Shown: piece by piece, positions 1 to 7,262 of the stretch
Layout of the letters: each line of letters starts with the position of its first letter
Position numbering within the stretch: the first letter of the stretch is position 1
Assembly: GCA_025966435.1 (NCBI GenBank)
Contig: JAICRQ010000054.1
Coordinates: 1-12,005, forward strand
DNA length: 12,005 nt
Origin: Anaerolineales bacterium
Lineage (GTDB): Bacteria > Chloroflexota > Anaerolineae > Anaerolineales > Villigracilaceae
Reading direction: 5' to 3'
Program-made: the position numbers and the translations under genes
The notes under the pieces: generated by a model
The model's input: the letters and a program-made list of their open reading frames with translations, nothing else
Told to the model about the DNA's origin: nothing
Database searches by the model: none

Positions 1-81
1 AACTCTCTGCGGACAGCAGGTACGCCGACCTGATGTTCGTTTCATTTCGTGCCGAATCAACCTACCAATAGGAGAAGAATC
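1..81. other. Left-edge stretch before the VWA gene
   Basis: No complete gene fits here. Two frames are open from the window edge: one ends at a TAG at 69-71 just before the ribosome binding site, and the other ends at a TGA at 83-85 that overlaps the next start codon as ATGA. Either could be the tail of an upstream gene, but both are under 30 codons and I recognise neither. I see no convincing promoter. The only clear signal is the AGGAGAA ribosome binding site at 70-76. Confidence 0.4.
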
Positions 82-1689
82 ATGATCACCAAAAGCAATG
101 CCCTCCGCATGGGCATCCTGCTCGTATTGTTATTGACTTCTGCTTGCGGCGCGCCTGCCGCAACCCAGGCACCTCCATCCAAAGAAGCTCCGTTTACGGA
201 TTACATCCCTGAGGAGGCTTCGACCGAAGCGCCTGCCGCGACGCAAGAATCCGTAACAGGCTATCTCCCCCAGCAGCCTGCGTCGAACGTACATCCCCCA
301 ATCCCTCCCAACAATCAAGAGCCCTACGGCATGTTTTTCGAAGACTATGGAGTCAACCCTTCCATAGATACCGAAGACGACAATCTCTCCACCTTCGCGC
401 TGGATGTGGACAGTGGTTCGTACACGATCATGCGCAGCTATCTGAGCGAAGGGAATTTACCGCCATCCGATTCGGTTCGGGTGGAGGAGTATGTCAATTA
501 TTTCGACCAGGGCTATCCCAGCCCGCCTGTGCATCAGGCATTTGGGATCTATCTGGATGGCGCACCCGCGCCCTTTACGCAGACTGAGCGATATCAAATG
601 CTGCGCGTCGGAGTCCAGGGCTATCAGATCCCTGCTGAAGAACGTAAGGACGCCTCCCTCACGTTCGTGATCGACGTCTCGGGTTCGATGGATATGGACA
701 ACCGGCTGGGATTGGTCAAGCGGTCGTTGGAGCTGCTTGTTGAGCAATTGCGACCGGGCGATCGCGTCAGCATCGTCGTTTATGGGTCAGAGGCTCGCGT
801 CATCCTGGAACCCACTTCTGGTGCTGACAAAGGGGCAATTCTCGAGGCGATCTACAATCTGCGCCCCGAGGGAGCAACAAATGCAGAGGCAGGAATCCGC
901 CTCGGGTATCAGATGGCAATGCACGCCTATAACCCCGAAGGTATCAACCGGGTGATCCTATGCTCGGATGGCGTGGCAAACGTCGGGGTGACGGGACCGG
1001 AGGCAATCCTGCAGGAGGTGAGTCATTATGTGGAAGAGGGGGTCACGCTTACAACCGTTGGGTTCGGCATGGATAACTATAACGACATCCTAATGGAGCA
1101 ACTGGCGGACAACGGCGATGGTTTCTATGCCTATGTGGACGATCTGCGCGAGGCGCGCCGCCTCTTTCTCGACCGAATCACCGGAACCTTGCAGACGATT
1201 GCCATGGACACAAAAGTGCAGGTCGAGTTCAATCCTCAAGTGGTGATGCGTTACCGCCTGGTTGGTTTTGAAAACCGCGCCATAGCCGACGAACAATTCC
1301 GAGACAACACCGTAGATGCAGGGGAGATCGGCGCCGGACACTCGGTCACGGCGTTGTATGAAATCAAGCTTTACCCTGAGGCGTATGGAAATATTGCAAC
1401 AGTCTTTCTGCGCTGGCAGGACCCCGAAACCCGCCAGGTTGTGGAACTGTCGAAAGAATTCAACACTGGTGAGCTTGCCTATCAATTTGAGTCCGCTGAC
1501 CTATATTTCCAGCGGTCTGTTGTCGTCGCTGAGTATGCTGAAATCTTAAAGAAAAGCTATTGGGCAGAGGAGAGCTCGCTGGCACATGTGTATCATGAGG
1601 CAGTACGCGTGAGTGAATTACTGCCCTGGGATGAGAACATGAGCGAGTTCATGGAATTGATCCGCCGCGCAAGCCAGTTGACGGATTAG
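82..1689 (+). CDS. YfbK-type von Willebrand factor A domain lipoprotein
   Basis: Predicted 535-residue surface lipoprotein with a metal-dependent VWA adhesion fold, facing the outside of the membrane. Residues 1-22 form a lipoprotein signal peptide ending in TSAC, with Cys22 as the lipidated residue. A Pro/Ala/Thr-rich linker (about 23-85) holds two loose copies of an APAATQ...Y(I/L)P unit. Next comes the N-terminal VWA-associated domain, then the VWA core with a full metal site: D198-x-S200-x-S202 in FVIDVSGSMD, T266 and D296. The C-terminal third matches the extension typical of YfbK relatives. ATG at 82 is preferred over GTG at 49, because AGGAGAA lies 5 bases before it and the signal peptide then starts cleanly. 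It converges on the transporter cluster. Its ligand and role are unknown; the family assignment is firm. Confidence 0.9.
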   Translation: MITKSNALRMGILLVLLLTSACGAPAATQAPPSKEAPFTDYIPEEASTEAPAATQESVTGYLPQQPASNVHPPIPPNNQEPYGMFFEDYGVNPSIDTEDDNLSTFALDVDSGSYTIMRSYLSEGNLPPSDSVRVEEYVNYFDQGYPSPPVHQAFGIYLDGAPAPFTQTERYQMLRVGVQGYQIPAEERKDASLTFVIDVSGSMDMDNRLGLVKRSLELLVEQLRPGDRVSIVVYGSEARVILEPTSGADKGAILEAIYNLRPEGATNAEAGIRLGYQMAMHAYNPEGINRVILCSDGVANVGVTGPEAILQEVSHYVEEGVTLTTVGFGMDNYNDILMEQLADNGDGFYAYVDDLREARRLFLDRITGTLQTIAMDTKVQVEFNPQVVMRYRLVGFENRAIADEQFRDNTVDAGEIGAGHSVTALYEIKLYPEAYGNIATVFLRWQDPETRQVVELSKEFNTGELAYQFESADLYFQRSVVVAEYAEILKKSYWAEESSLAHVYHEAVRVSELLPWDENMSEFMELIRRASQLTD

Positions 1690-1692
1690 TAA

Positions 1693-1751
1693 AGCCTTGC
1701 GAAGGTTTTTACGGGATGGGAACATCCAGGCACACTAACCTTCGCAAGGCT
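1693..1751. repeat. Composite inverted repeat after the VWA gene
   Basis: Two perfect 15-base arms (1693-1707 and 1737-1751) enclose a 29-base loop. That loop holds its own hairpin, GGATG-GGAA-CATCC (1714-1727), with a GNRA-type tetraloop. Each arm can also fold alone around CCTT-GCG-AAGG. On the forward strand the first small hairpin is followed by TTTTT (1706-1710), so it may act as a weak intrinsic terminator for the VWA gene. Two copies of one small hairpin in opposite orientation also fit a palindromic repeat pair. Confidence 0.7.
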
Positions 1752-1759
1752 CAATCAAA

Positions 1760-1789
1760 AAGAGGAGTCAGGTAATTCTGACTCCTCTT
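1760..1789 (-). terminator. Intrinsic terminator of the transporter operon
   Basis: A perfect 12-bp stem (1760-1771 with 1778-1789) closes a 6-base loop. Read on the reverse strand, the stem runs into TTTTT followed by GATT, the usual shape of a Rho-independent terminator. It sits 31 bases beyond the stop codon of the binding-protein gene. In the forward direction there is no T-run, so it mainly serves the reverse-strand operon. Confidence 0.8.
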
Positions 1790-1819
1790 GTATACCTGTT
1801 ACCGTGAGTACTTTTTTAC

Positions 1820-3499
1820 TTACCCCTTATACTTCCAATTCTGCACATCCCAGGTCATGCTGCCCCAGGTGCTGACCGTGTATCCCTCCAGGTTGGAACT
1901 GAAGCCATATCCATCCTGGAAGAGGTAAATGTAGTTCTGCACAGCATCCTCCTGAATGAGCCTAGCGAGCTCACAATAGGCTTCGCGGCGCTCTGCCTGG
2001 TCGAACGTGCTGCCCGCCGCCTCGATGGCTGCGTCCGCTTCGGGGTTTACCCAGCGGAAGGAGTTATCGCCGTCGGGGTTGTCTGCGCTGGGGATGCTGG
2101 CGGAATGGTAGGAATCGACTACATCTCCGTGAGGCTCGAGGTAATAGCCGCGATCGTAGATGAGCATGTCAAAGTCCCCTAGTTTAGCCGGGGCACCATC
2201 CGCAAATGAGCCAAAGATGATCGAGAAGTCATAGTTCTGAATGTTCGCTTCAATGCCCACCGCTTTGAGATTTTCGACGATAAATTGCTCTGTGCGCTCC
2301 AGAGGCTCGAAGGCAGTATAGCCCTGAAGCTCGAGAGAAAGTCGCGTTCCGTCTTCCGCGTACAATGCGCCCTCTGCCACGCGGATGCCATCCGGTCCTT
2401 CCACCCAGCCGGCTTCGGTCAGCAATTGGCTGGCTTTTTCGACATCGAAGTTGTACAGGCGCGGGACATCACACTGGTACCATCCGTACGCGAAGGGACT
2501 TGTCGAAGGCTGCACCTGCCCGTTCATTACATCGTTGATCAGAGTATCGTAATCGATAGCATGAGAGATCGCCTGTCGCACGCGGAGGTCGCCGAGGATG
2601 GGGTGGGGCTCGGAAGCAGAAGGATCGTCATCGCCAGGTCTGCTCAAATTGAAGTCGATTGCCATATTCCAGATTCCGGGGACCAACTGCTGTGCGGCAG
2701 TCCCCTCCATGATCGCGTCGTAGTCAACCTTGTCCTCGCCGGGCCAGAGATGCACATGCGCTTCGCCCTGCTTCATCAGCGCCGTCTGTGAAGCGGCCTC
2801 CGGAATGATGCGGAACACGAGCCGGTCGAGGTAAGGTTTGCCTTCTTCGTAGTAGTTCTCGTTACGCTCCATCGTGATGCTTTCGCCGCTGCGCCAATCG
2901 GTCACGACGAACGGACCTCCTACTACCGGATTCATGTTGTAGTCCCATGTGGTCATTTCTTCCGGATTGCCGGTGGCGTGACGCGGTAGCAATGCCGCCG
3001 AGAACTGCCCTAAATAACCCACATACGGTTCGCTGTAATGCACAATTGCCGTCAAATCATCAGGCGTTTCAATGTCTTCAATCAGTTCGAAGCCAGCCGT
3101 CTGATTGAAGGCGCCGCTATTCGGATTCGAGACGGCTTCCCACGTAAATTTAATATCGTCGGAGGTCATCGGTTCCCCGTCGGACCATAGTAAGCCCTCA
3201 CGCAACTTCCATGTGACAGTCCTTTGATCCTCAGAAACGGTTGGAAGTTCTGCTGCCAGGCGAGGAGTATATTCGCCTTTTTCGTTTGGCGTTGTCAAGC
3301 CAATCACGCTCGCATCTGACACCTGATACACAATAGCTGCATCTGCCAGGTAGCGGTTGAGTCCCGCTGGCTCCTCGGGGATGACAAGCACGACCGTGCC
3401 ACCTCCACTCTCCGCGGGGTCACTAGCAACAGGCACTTGACCGCACGCGCCGACCATCAGCCCGAGCAGGATGAACAAGGTTAGCACTTTTAGTTTCAT
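1820..3499 (-). CDS. Peptide ABC transporter substrate-binding lipoprotein (OppA/DppA family)
   Basis: A 559-residue extracytoplasmic binding protein of the SBP_bac_5 family that would deliver peptides or related amides to the adjacent permeases. The signal peptide ends in VGAC with Cys19 as the lipidation site. The family signature is clear at about 95-118 (VTWKLREGLLWSDGEPMTSD), followed by the usual two-lobe fold to the C terminus. ATG at 3499 is chosen because AAAAGGAGA lies just upstream and the signal peptide begins there; the frame is open 20 codons further but would give a non-signal N terminus. It is last in the operon, 85 bases after the OppC-like gene, with palindromes in that spacer. 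Ligand identity cannot be read from sequence: this family also binds sugars, nickel and opines. Confidence 0.93.
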   Translation of the reverse strand: MKLKVLTLFILLGLMVGACGQVPVASDPAESGGGTVVLVIPEEPAGLNRYLADAAIVYQVSDASVIGLTTPNEKGEYTPRLAAELPTVSEDQRTVTWKLREGLLWSDGEPMTSDDIKFTWEAVSNPNSGAFNQTAGFELIEDIETPDDLTAIVHYSEPYVGYLGQFSAALLPRHATGNPEEMTTWDYNMNPVVGGPFVVTDWRSGESITMERNENYYEEGKPYLDRLVFRIIPEAASQTALMKQGEAHVHLWPGEDKVDYDAIMEGTAAQQLVPGIWNMAIDFNLSRPGDDDPSASEPHPILGDLRVRQAISHAIDYDTLINDVMNGQVQPSTSPFAYGWYQCDVPRLYNFDVEKASQLLTEAGWVEGPDGIRVAEGALYAEDGTRLSLELQGYTAFEPLERTEQFIVENLKAVGIEANIQNYDFSIIFGSFADGAPAKLGDFDMLIYDRGYYLEPHGDVVDSYHSASIPSADNPDGDNSFRWVNPEADAAIEAAGSTFDQAERREAYCELARLIQEDAVQNYIYLFQDGYGFSSNLEGYTVSTWGSMTWDVQNWKYKG

Positions 3500-3519
3500 C
3501 TTCTCTTCTCCTTTTTGTA

Positions 3520-3561
3520 GGTCGGTTTGTCTGCACAGTGTCCTGAAAGGGCAAACCAACC
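3520..3561. repeat. Inverted repeat in the leader of the binding-protein gene
   Basis: Arms GGTCGGTTTG (3520-3529) and CAAACCAACC (3552-3561) are complementary at 9 of 10 positions around a 22-base loop. The repeat lies between the OppC-like stop and the binding-protein ribosome site. It could stabilise the transcript ends or alter expression of the last gene; it may also be chance. Confidence 0.4.
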
Positions 3562-3566
3562 AGATG

Positions 3567-3588
3567 TCGGGATTCCATCCCGATCTAC
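3567..3588 (-). repeat. REP-like hairpin with GTAG foot at the OppC stop codon
   Basis: On the reverse strand GTAG is followed by an imperfect palindrome: stem TCGGGAT / ATCCCGA with loop GGA. Outer GAT/ATC bases can also pair if two bases bulge out. The TAG of the foot is the stop codon of the permease gene. The layout (GTAG plus an imperfect hairpin) resembles bacterial REP elements, but only this sequence was examined. Confidence 0.5.
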
Positions 3589-4511
3589 TTTTCTGTATGG
3601 ATCACATAGGGATCGAATGCATCCCGTAAGCCATCACCAATGAAATTGATTGCCATCACAGTAATGAAAATCATCAAGCCCGGGAAGATCGCCAGCCACG
3701 GGGCGCGATAGACATGGATTTGCGCGCTCTCCAAAATGTTCCCCCAGCTTGGCGTGGGCGGCTGAATGCCAAAGCCTAGATAGCTCAAACCGGACTCCGT
3801 AATAATCGCATACGCCATCTCCAGCGTGGCCGTGACCAGCAGGGGACCGATACTGTTTGGGAGGATACGCAGGAAGATCAAACGCGCGTCGCTGGCGCCG
3901 AGGGCGCGCGAAGCAGAAACGAACTCCTTTTCACGCAGGACAAGGAACAATCCGCGTGCGAGGCGAGCGGGTAACATCCAGGCGAAGACGCTGATCGCGA
4001 CGATCACGAGCCATACACTGTTCCGAAACTCTGCCAGCGCAGGCATCTCGCGCAATAACGCGCTGAACAGAATCAGCACAAAGACAACGGGCAGGATGAG
4101 GAAGGTGTCCGTAATGCGCATCAATATGTTGTCGATCCAGCCGCCGTAATAGCCCGACAGCGCGCCGATGACAATCCCAATAGCTAAGGAAAACAGCGTA
4201 GAGAAAATACCCACCGCCAGCGAGATTCGCCCGCCGTAGAGGATGCGGGTGAACACATCGCGCCCCAGTTCGTCTGTGCCAAACCAGTGTTCTGCAGAGG
4301 GAGGCGCGAAGTCATTTCTCGGATTCTGATCGGTCGGGGAATATCTGCTGAGAGGCGCTGCCAATACCAAAGTCACCATCAAGAGAAGCAGGATGGCAGC
4401 GAGCAAAGCGAGGCGATGCCGACGAAAGCGCCGCCAGATCAACTCGGTCAGGCTTTCGGGTCGAGTCGACGTGGAGAAAATGGGCTCGGATGCCAGTACG
4501 GTATCAGTCAT
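3585..4511 (-). CDS. Peptide ABC transporter permease, OppC/DppC-like
   Basis: A 308-residue inner-membrane permease of the BPD_transp_1 family, one half of the transmembrane channel of an oligopeptide-type importer. A first membrane segment (about 33-55) follows a cytoplasmic N terminus. The OppC-type segment WFGTDELGRDVFTRILYGGR comes next, then five further hydrophobic stretches. The cytoplasmic loop that docks the ATPase is recognisable at about 196-215 (EFVSASRALGASD). Its ATG lies inside the end of the upstream permease gene (8-base overlap, ATGACTGA) with no ribosome site of its own, so translational coupling is likely. No ATPase gene accompanies it here. Confidence 0.93.
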   Translation of the reverse strand: MTDTVLASEPIFSTSTRPESLTELIWRRFRRHRLALLAAILLLLMVTLVLAAPLSRYSPTDQNPRNDFAPPSAEHWFGTDELGRDVFTRILYGGRISLAVGIFSTLFSLAIGIVIGALSGYYGGWIDNILMRITDTFLILPVVFVLILFSALLREMPALAEFRNSVWLVIVAISVFAWMLPARLARGLFLVLREKEFVSASRALGASDARLIFLRILPNSIGPLLVTATLEMAYAIITESGLSYLGFGIQPPTPSWGNILESAQIHVYRAPWLAIFPGLMIFITVMAINFIGDGLRDAFDPYVIHTEK

Positions 4512-5460
4512 AGCGAATGCGCGGGTCGAGGAACCCGTAGACGATATCGGCGATTAGGTTGAAGAGCAGGGTAAGCGCGGCATAGATCATCATCACTGCC
4601 AGAAGAATCGGATAATCGCGTCCTTTCGCCGCGTCCCAGAAGAGACGCCCCATCCCGGGCCAGGCAAAAATCGCTTCGATAAAGACCGCGCCGCCGAAGA
4701 CGGTCGGCAGGTCGAGCGCGATCAACGTAACGAGAGGCAAGAGGGCGTTCCGCAAGGCGTGACGGAAGTGCACCATGCGTGCCGATAGACCTTTCGCCCG
4801 CGCCGTACGAATGTAATCCTCATTCAATGTGTCGCGCATGGACGAACGCAGAAAGCGCGAATACCAGGCGATCCAGCTAAAGCTCATGGCCGTGATGGGC
4901 AGAACAAGGTGCCAGAGCAGGTCCAGAACTTCGCCTTCTCTGCCAATGGTGTACATGCCTCCCGCGGGAAACAGTTGCACATTAAGATAGAAAATCACAA
5001 TCAGCACCAGTCCCATCCAGTAGACAGGCACGCTTTGTCCGGCAAAGCTGAACGTGGTGATGAGGTTATCGAAGAAAGAGTACGGCTTGATGGCAGAGTA
5101 CACCCCGATGGGAATGGCAAAGAGCAGCATGACGATAAACCCCGCGCCGAAGAGGATGAGTGTGGCAGGGACACGTTCCCAGATCATTTCGGCAACGGGA
5201 CGGCGGAATTTGATCGAGTAGCCCCAATCTCCTTCCAGCACAAAGGCTTTGATCCACTTCACGTATTGGATGGGGAGAGGCTGGTCCAGCCCAAGGCGAA
5301 CGCGCAGCGCGGCAAGCTGCTCTGGGGAGACGTTGGGGTTGCGTTCCGCCTGCGCCAGCGGACCTCCGGGCATGAGCCGTACCACGCCGAAGAGGAACAC
5401 GCTCAGGAGGAACAGGATGGGTAAAGCTTGCAAGGCGCGGCGGAGGATGTAGGTGGTCAT
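4504..5460 (-). CDS. Peptide ABC transporter permease, OppB/DppB-like
   Basis: A 318-residue inner-membrane permease that pairs with the OppC-like protein. The N terminus (TYILRRALQALPILFLLSVF) is the typical OppB first membrane segment, followed by RLMPGGP and the extracytoplasmic LGLDQPLPIQYVKW region. The ATPase-docking loop is at about 216-236 (YIRTARAKGLSARMVHFRHA), and the C terminus ends in DPRIRYD. The start matches the family, yet the 20 bases before it lack a purine-rich ribosome site, which is odd for a gene 50 bases after its neighbour. It lies between the amidohydrolase and the OppC-like gene, in the same orientation. Confidence 0.93.
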   Translation of the reverse strand: MTTYILRRALQALPILFLLSVFLFGVVRLMPGGPLAQAERNPNVSPEQLAALRVRLGLDQPLPIQYVKWIKAFVLEGDWGYSIKFRRPVAEMIWERVPATLILFGAGFIVMLLFAIPIGVYSAIKPYSFFDNLITTFSFAGQSVPVYWMGLVLIVIFYLNVQLFPAGGMYTIGREGEVLDLLWHLVLPITAMSFSWIAWYSRFLRSSMRDTLNEDYIRTARAKGLSARMVHFRHALRNALLPLVTLIALDLPTVFGGAVFIEAIFAWPGMGRLFWDAAKGRDYPILLAVMMIYAALTLLFNLIADIVYGFLDPRIRYD

Positions 5461-5479
5461 GAAGATTTGCTCAAGCCGC

Positions 5480-5499
5480 CGTCCTCAGCGTCGGGACGC
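5480..5499. repeat. GC-rich palindrome between amidohydrolase and OppB-like genes
   Basis: GCGTC-GG-GACGC (5488-5499) forms a compact dyad, and CGTCC (5480-5484) can alternatively pair with GGACG (5494-5498). There is no T-run, so a terminator is unlikely. It may stabilise one part of the polycistronic message, or have no role. Confidence 0.35.
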
Positions 5500-5510
5500 C
5501 GCCTGGAGTA

Positions 5511-7100
5511 TTAGATTTCATGAACAATCCTTCCATCCACCATGGTCATGACAGCTTTTGCAGTCCTGATATCTTCCGGCGGCAATTCAAACAGATCATG
5601 CGAGAACAAAACCAGGTCCGCCAGATAGCCTTCCTTCACCTGTCCCTTTTGATGGTCCATGAACTCCGTATAGGCTGCGTCGCGCGTGTAACCCAAAATA
5701 CACTCTTCGAGAGTCAGCCGCTGGTCGTGGTCATCGTGCGACCATTTCTGGCGATTGAGGGCGACATAAAGATTGATCATCGGGTCGAAGGGCGCGACAG
5801 TCCAGTCGCTGCCCAATGATAGATGCGCACCTGCATTCTTAAGATCGCGCCAGGGGAAGGAAATGGGCCAACGCTGTGGGCCCGTTCGTTTCGTCCAGAC
5901 GGCATCCTCTTCCAGGCTGAAGGGCGCGTGACTGGTCTGCATGGATGCGATGACGCCCAGCTCCTTGAAGCGCGGCATATCTTCCGGCTGGCAGACTTCG
6001 ATATGCTCCACACGGTGACGGCTGTCGCGCTTGCCGTTCATTTTCTGGATCGCTTCATAGCCGTCAAGAGCCTGTCTCACGGCGCCATCGCCGCAGCAGT
6101 GGACGGCGACCTGCAAACCCATCTTGTCGCACAGGGATGCCATGCGGGTGAAATGTTCCAACGAGAAGATCGGCTCGGCTTTCACATCGGGGGCGTCAGC
6201 ATACGGATCAATGTTGAATGCCGTATAGGATTCCCAGACCCCGTCCATAAAGAACTTTGCAGCGCCACCGCGCACGTACTCCATTTGAACAGCTGCCATC
6301 TGTGCCGCTTCGCTGAGCATTTCTTCTGTTGTTTCCGGCTTGACATGATACGGCACATAGACGCGCATATTCATTTCGCCGGCGTCTTCGAGGGCGGCGT
6401 ATGCCATCAACTCTTCCATGTCCCCGTTCATATTGTGAACACTCGTAATTCCGGTTGCGTTGAATCTTTGAATCGCGAGTTTTAACAATTCACGTTTGCG
6501 ATTTGAATCAGGTTCGGGAACCAAATCCATGACGGCACGCATGGCATCCCCTTCACGCAGTTCGCCTGTAGCGAGACCTTTCTCATCACGGACGATGATG
6601 CCGTTTGGCATCTCGCGCCCGTCATCAGTCAGAATACCAGCCATCTCGAGGGCTTTGGTATTCGCCCAGCCCGTATGCCCATCGTACGCGCCAATGTACA
6701 CCGGGCGATCCGCGAGGATTTCATCCAGCTCCTGACGTGTGGAAACAATACCGTATCTGATACCGCGTCCAAGGACCCAGGGGTTGGTCCGGTTTTCACT
6801 GGCGTAATCGGACAATATATTTTTTAAGTCTTCTTTGGTCTTGACTTCCTGGAGCTGGGCATTACCCATCCAGATGGAGCCCCAGAGCAAATGTACGTGG
6901 GTGTCGATAAAGCCTGCTGTGAGTGTATGCCCTTGAGCATCAATCAGACGAGTGGAATCAATTTTGAATGACTCTGCTCCTTCATTGGTCCCCACATAAA
7001 TGATGCGATTGCCCCTGACTGCCACTGCCTCTGCGAACGGATTTGTTTCGTCACTGGTGAAGGCTTTCGCGTTCGTAATGATGACATCGGCAGATGGCAT
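5511..7100 (-). CDS. YtcJ-like metal-dependent amidohydrolase (amidohydrolase 3 family)
   Basis: A 529-residue cytoplasmic hydrolase with a metal-binding TIM barrel and a flanking beta-sandwich. The likely metal ligands are all present: H68 and H70 in GFIDTHVH, K282 in AKFFMDG (candidate bridging lysine), H334 in AVHCCGDG, H366 in HRVEHIEV and D432 in LGSDWTVAPFDP. The C-terminal strand segment (LADLVLFSHDLFELP...VDGRIVHE) completes the sandwich domain. Relatives hydrolyse N-substituted formamides, N-acyl compounds or other amides; substrate cannot be assigned. ATG at 7100 has AGGAGAG just upstream. It is first in a reverse-strand operon with two peptide permeases and a binding protein, so the imported compound may be its substrate. 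A sigma70-type promoter with an overlapping dyad and a hairpin-rich leader of about 79 bases precede it. Confidence 0.9.
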   Translation of the reverse strand: MPSADVIITNAKAFTSDETNPFAEAVAVRGNRIIYVGTNEGAESFKIDSTRLIDAQGHTLTAGFIDTHVHLLWGSIWMGNAQLQEVKTKEDLKNILSDYASENRTNPWVLGRGIRYGIVSTRQELDEILADRPVYIGAYDGHTGWANTKALEMAGILTDDGREMPNGIIVRDEKGLATGELREGDAMRAVMDLVPEPDSNRKRELLKLAIQRFNATGITSVHNMNGDMEELMAYAALEDAGEMNMRVYVPYHVKPETTEEMLSEAAQMAAVQMEYVRGGAAKFFMDGVWESYTAFNIDPYADAPDVKAEPIFSLEHFTRMASLCDKMGLQVAVHCCGDGAVRQALDGYEAIQKMNGKRDSRHRVEHIEVCQPEDMPRFKELGVIASMQTSHAPFSLEEDAVWTKRTGPQRWPISFPWRDLKNAGAHLSLGSDWTVAPFDPMINLYVALNRQKWSHDDHDQRLTLEECILGYTRDAAYTEFMDHQKGQVKEGYLADLVLFSHDLFELPPEDIRTAKAVMTMVDGRIVHEI

Positions 7101-7118
7101 TTTCTCTCTCCTAGAAAA

Positions 7119-7175
7119 TGTAGTAACGACTCCAGTCGTTGTGTTTGTGAACAGGGCGACTTAGTCGCCACTACA
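7119..7175. repeat. Inverted pair of REP-like hairpins (BIME-like element)
   Basis: Two hairpins face each other: AACGACT-CC-AGTCGTT (7125-7140) and GGCGAC-TTA-GTCGCC (7155-7169). Each has the same foot, TGTAGT, on its outer side (7119-7124; as ACTACA at 7170-7175), so the whole unit is also one larger inverted repeat. It lies in the predicted 5' leader of the amidohydrolase operon, between promoter and ribosome site. The GTAG foot plus hairpin, in inverted pairs, matches the known organisation of REP/BIME elements. Confidence 0.7.
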
Positions 7176-7185
7176 AGATTTATCC

Positions 7186-7214
7186 AATATACATAAATTG
7201 ACCCCTCCGGTCAA
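7186..7214 (-). promoter_or_regulatory. Sigma70-type promoter for the amidohydrolase-transporter operon
   Basis: On the reverse strand TTGACC (7214-7209) is followed by exactly 17 bases and TATATT (7191-7186). Transcription would start near 7179, leaving a leader of about 79 bases. Both boxes are close to consensus and the spacing is ideal. Confidence 0.7.
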
Positions 7215-7241
7215 GTGAAGTTTGCTAATACGGCACTTCAC
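7198..7241. promoter_or_regulatory. Dyad symmetries over the -35 region (candidate operator)
   Basis: TTGACC-CCTCC-GGTCAA (7198-7214) is a perfect inverted repeat covering the -35 box and part of the spacer of the reverse-strand promoter. A second inverted repeat abuts it: GTGAAGT (7215-7221) with ACTTCAC (7235-7241). This placement suits repressor binding that blocks polymerase. No regulator gene lies beside it, so the protein is unknown, and the element could be coincidental. Confidence 0.45.
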
Positions 7242-7262
7242 GAAAATCGGATTGAAAGGATA

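Noticed and set aside
49..81. Upstream GTG start for the VWA lipoprotein
   Set aside because: It would put a polar stretch before the signal peptide; ATG at 82 has a good ribosome site and a proper signal peptide.
2285..2791. 168-codon forward open frame opposite the binding-protein gene
   Set aside because: Shadow of the OppA-like coding sequence with no family features.
5823..6485. 220-codon forward open frame opposite the amidohydrolase
   Set aside because: It lies wholly inside a well-supported gene on the other strand, has no recognisable domain, and looks like a shadow of the coding frame.
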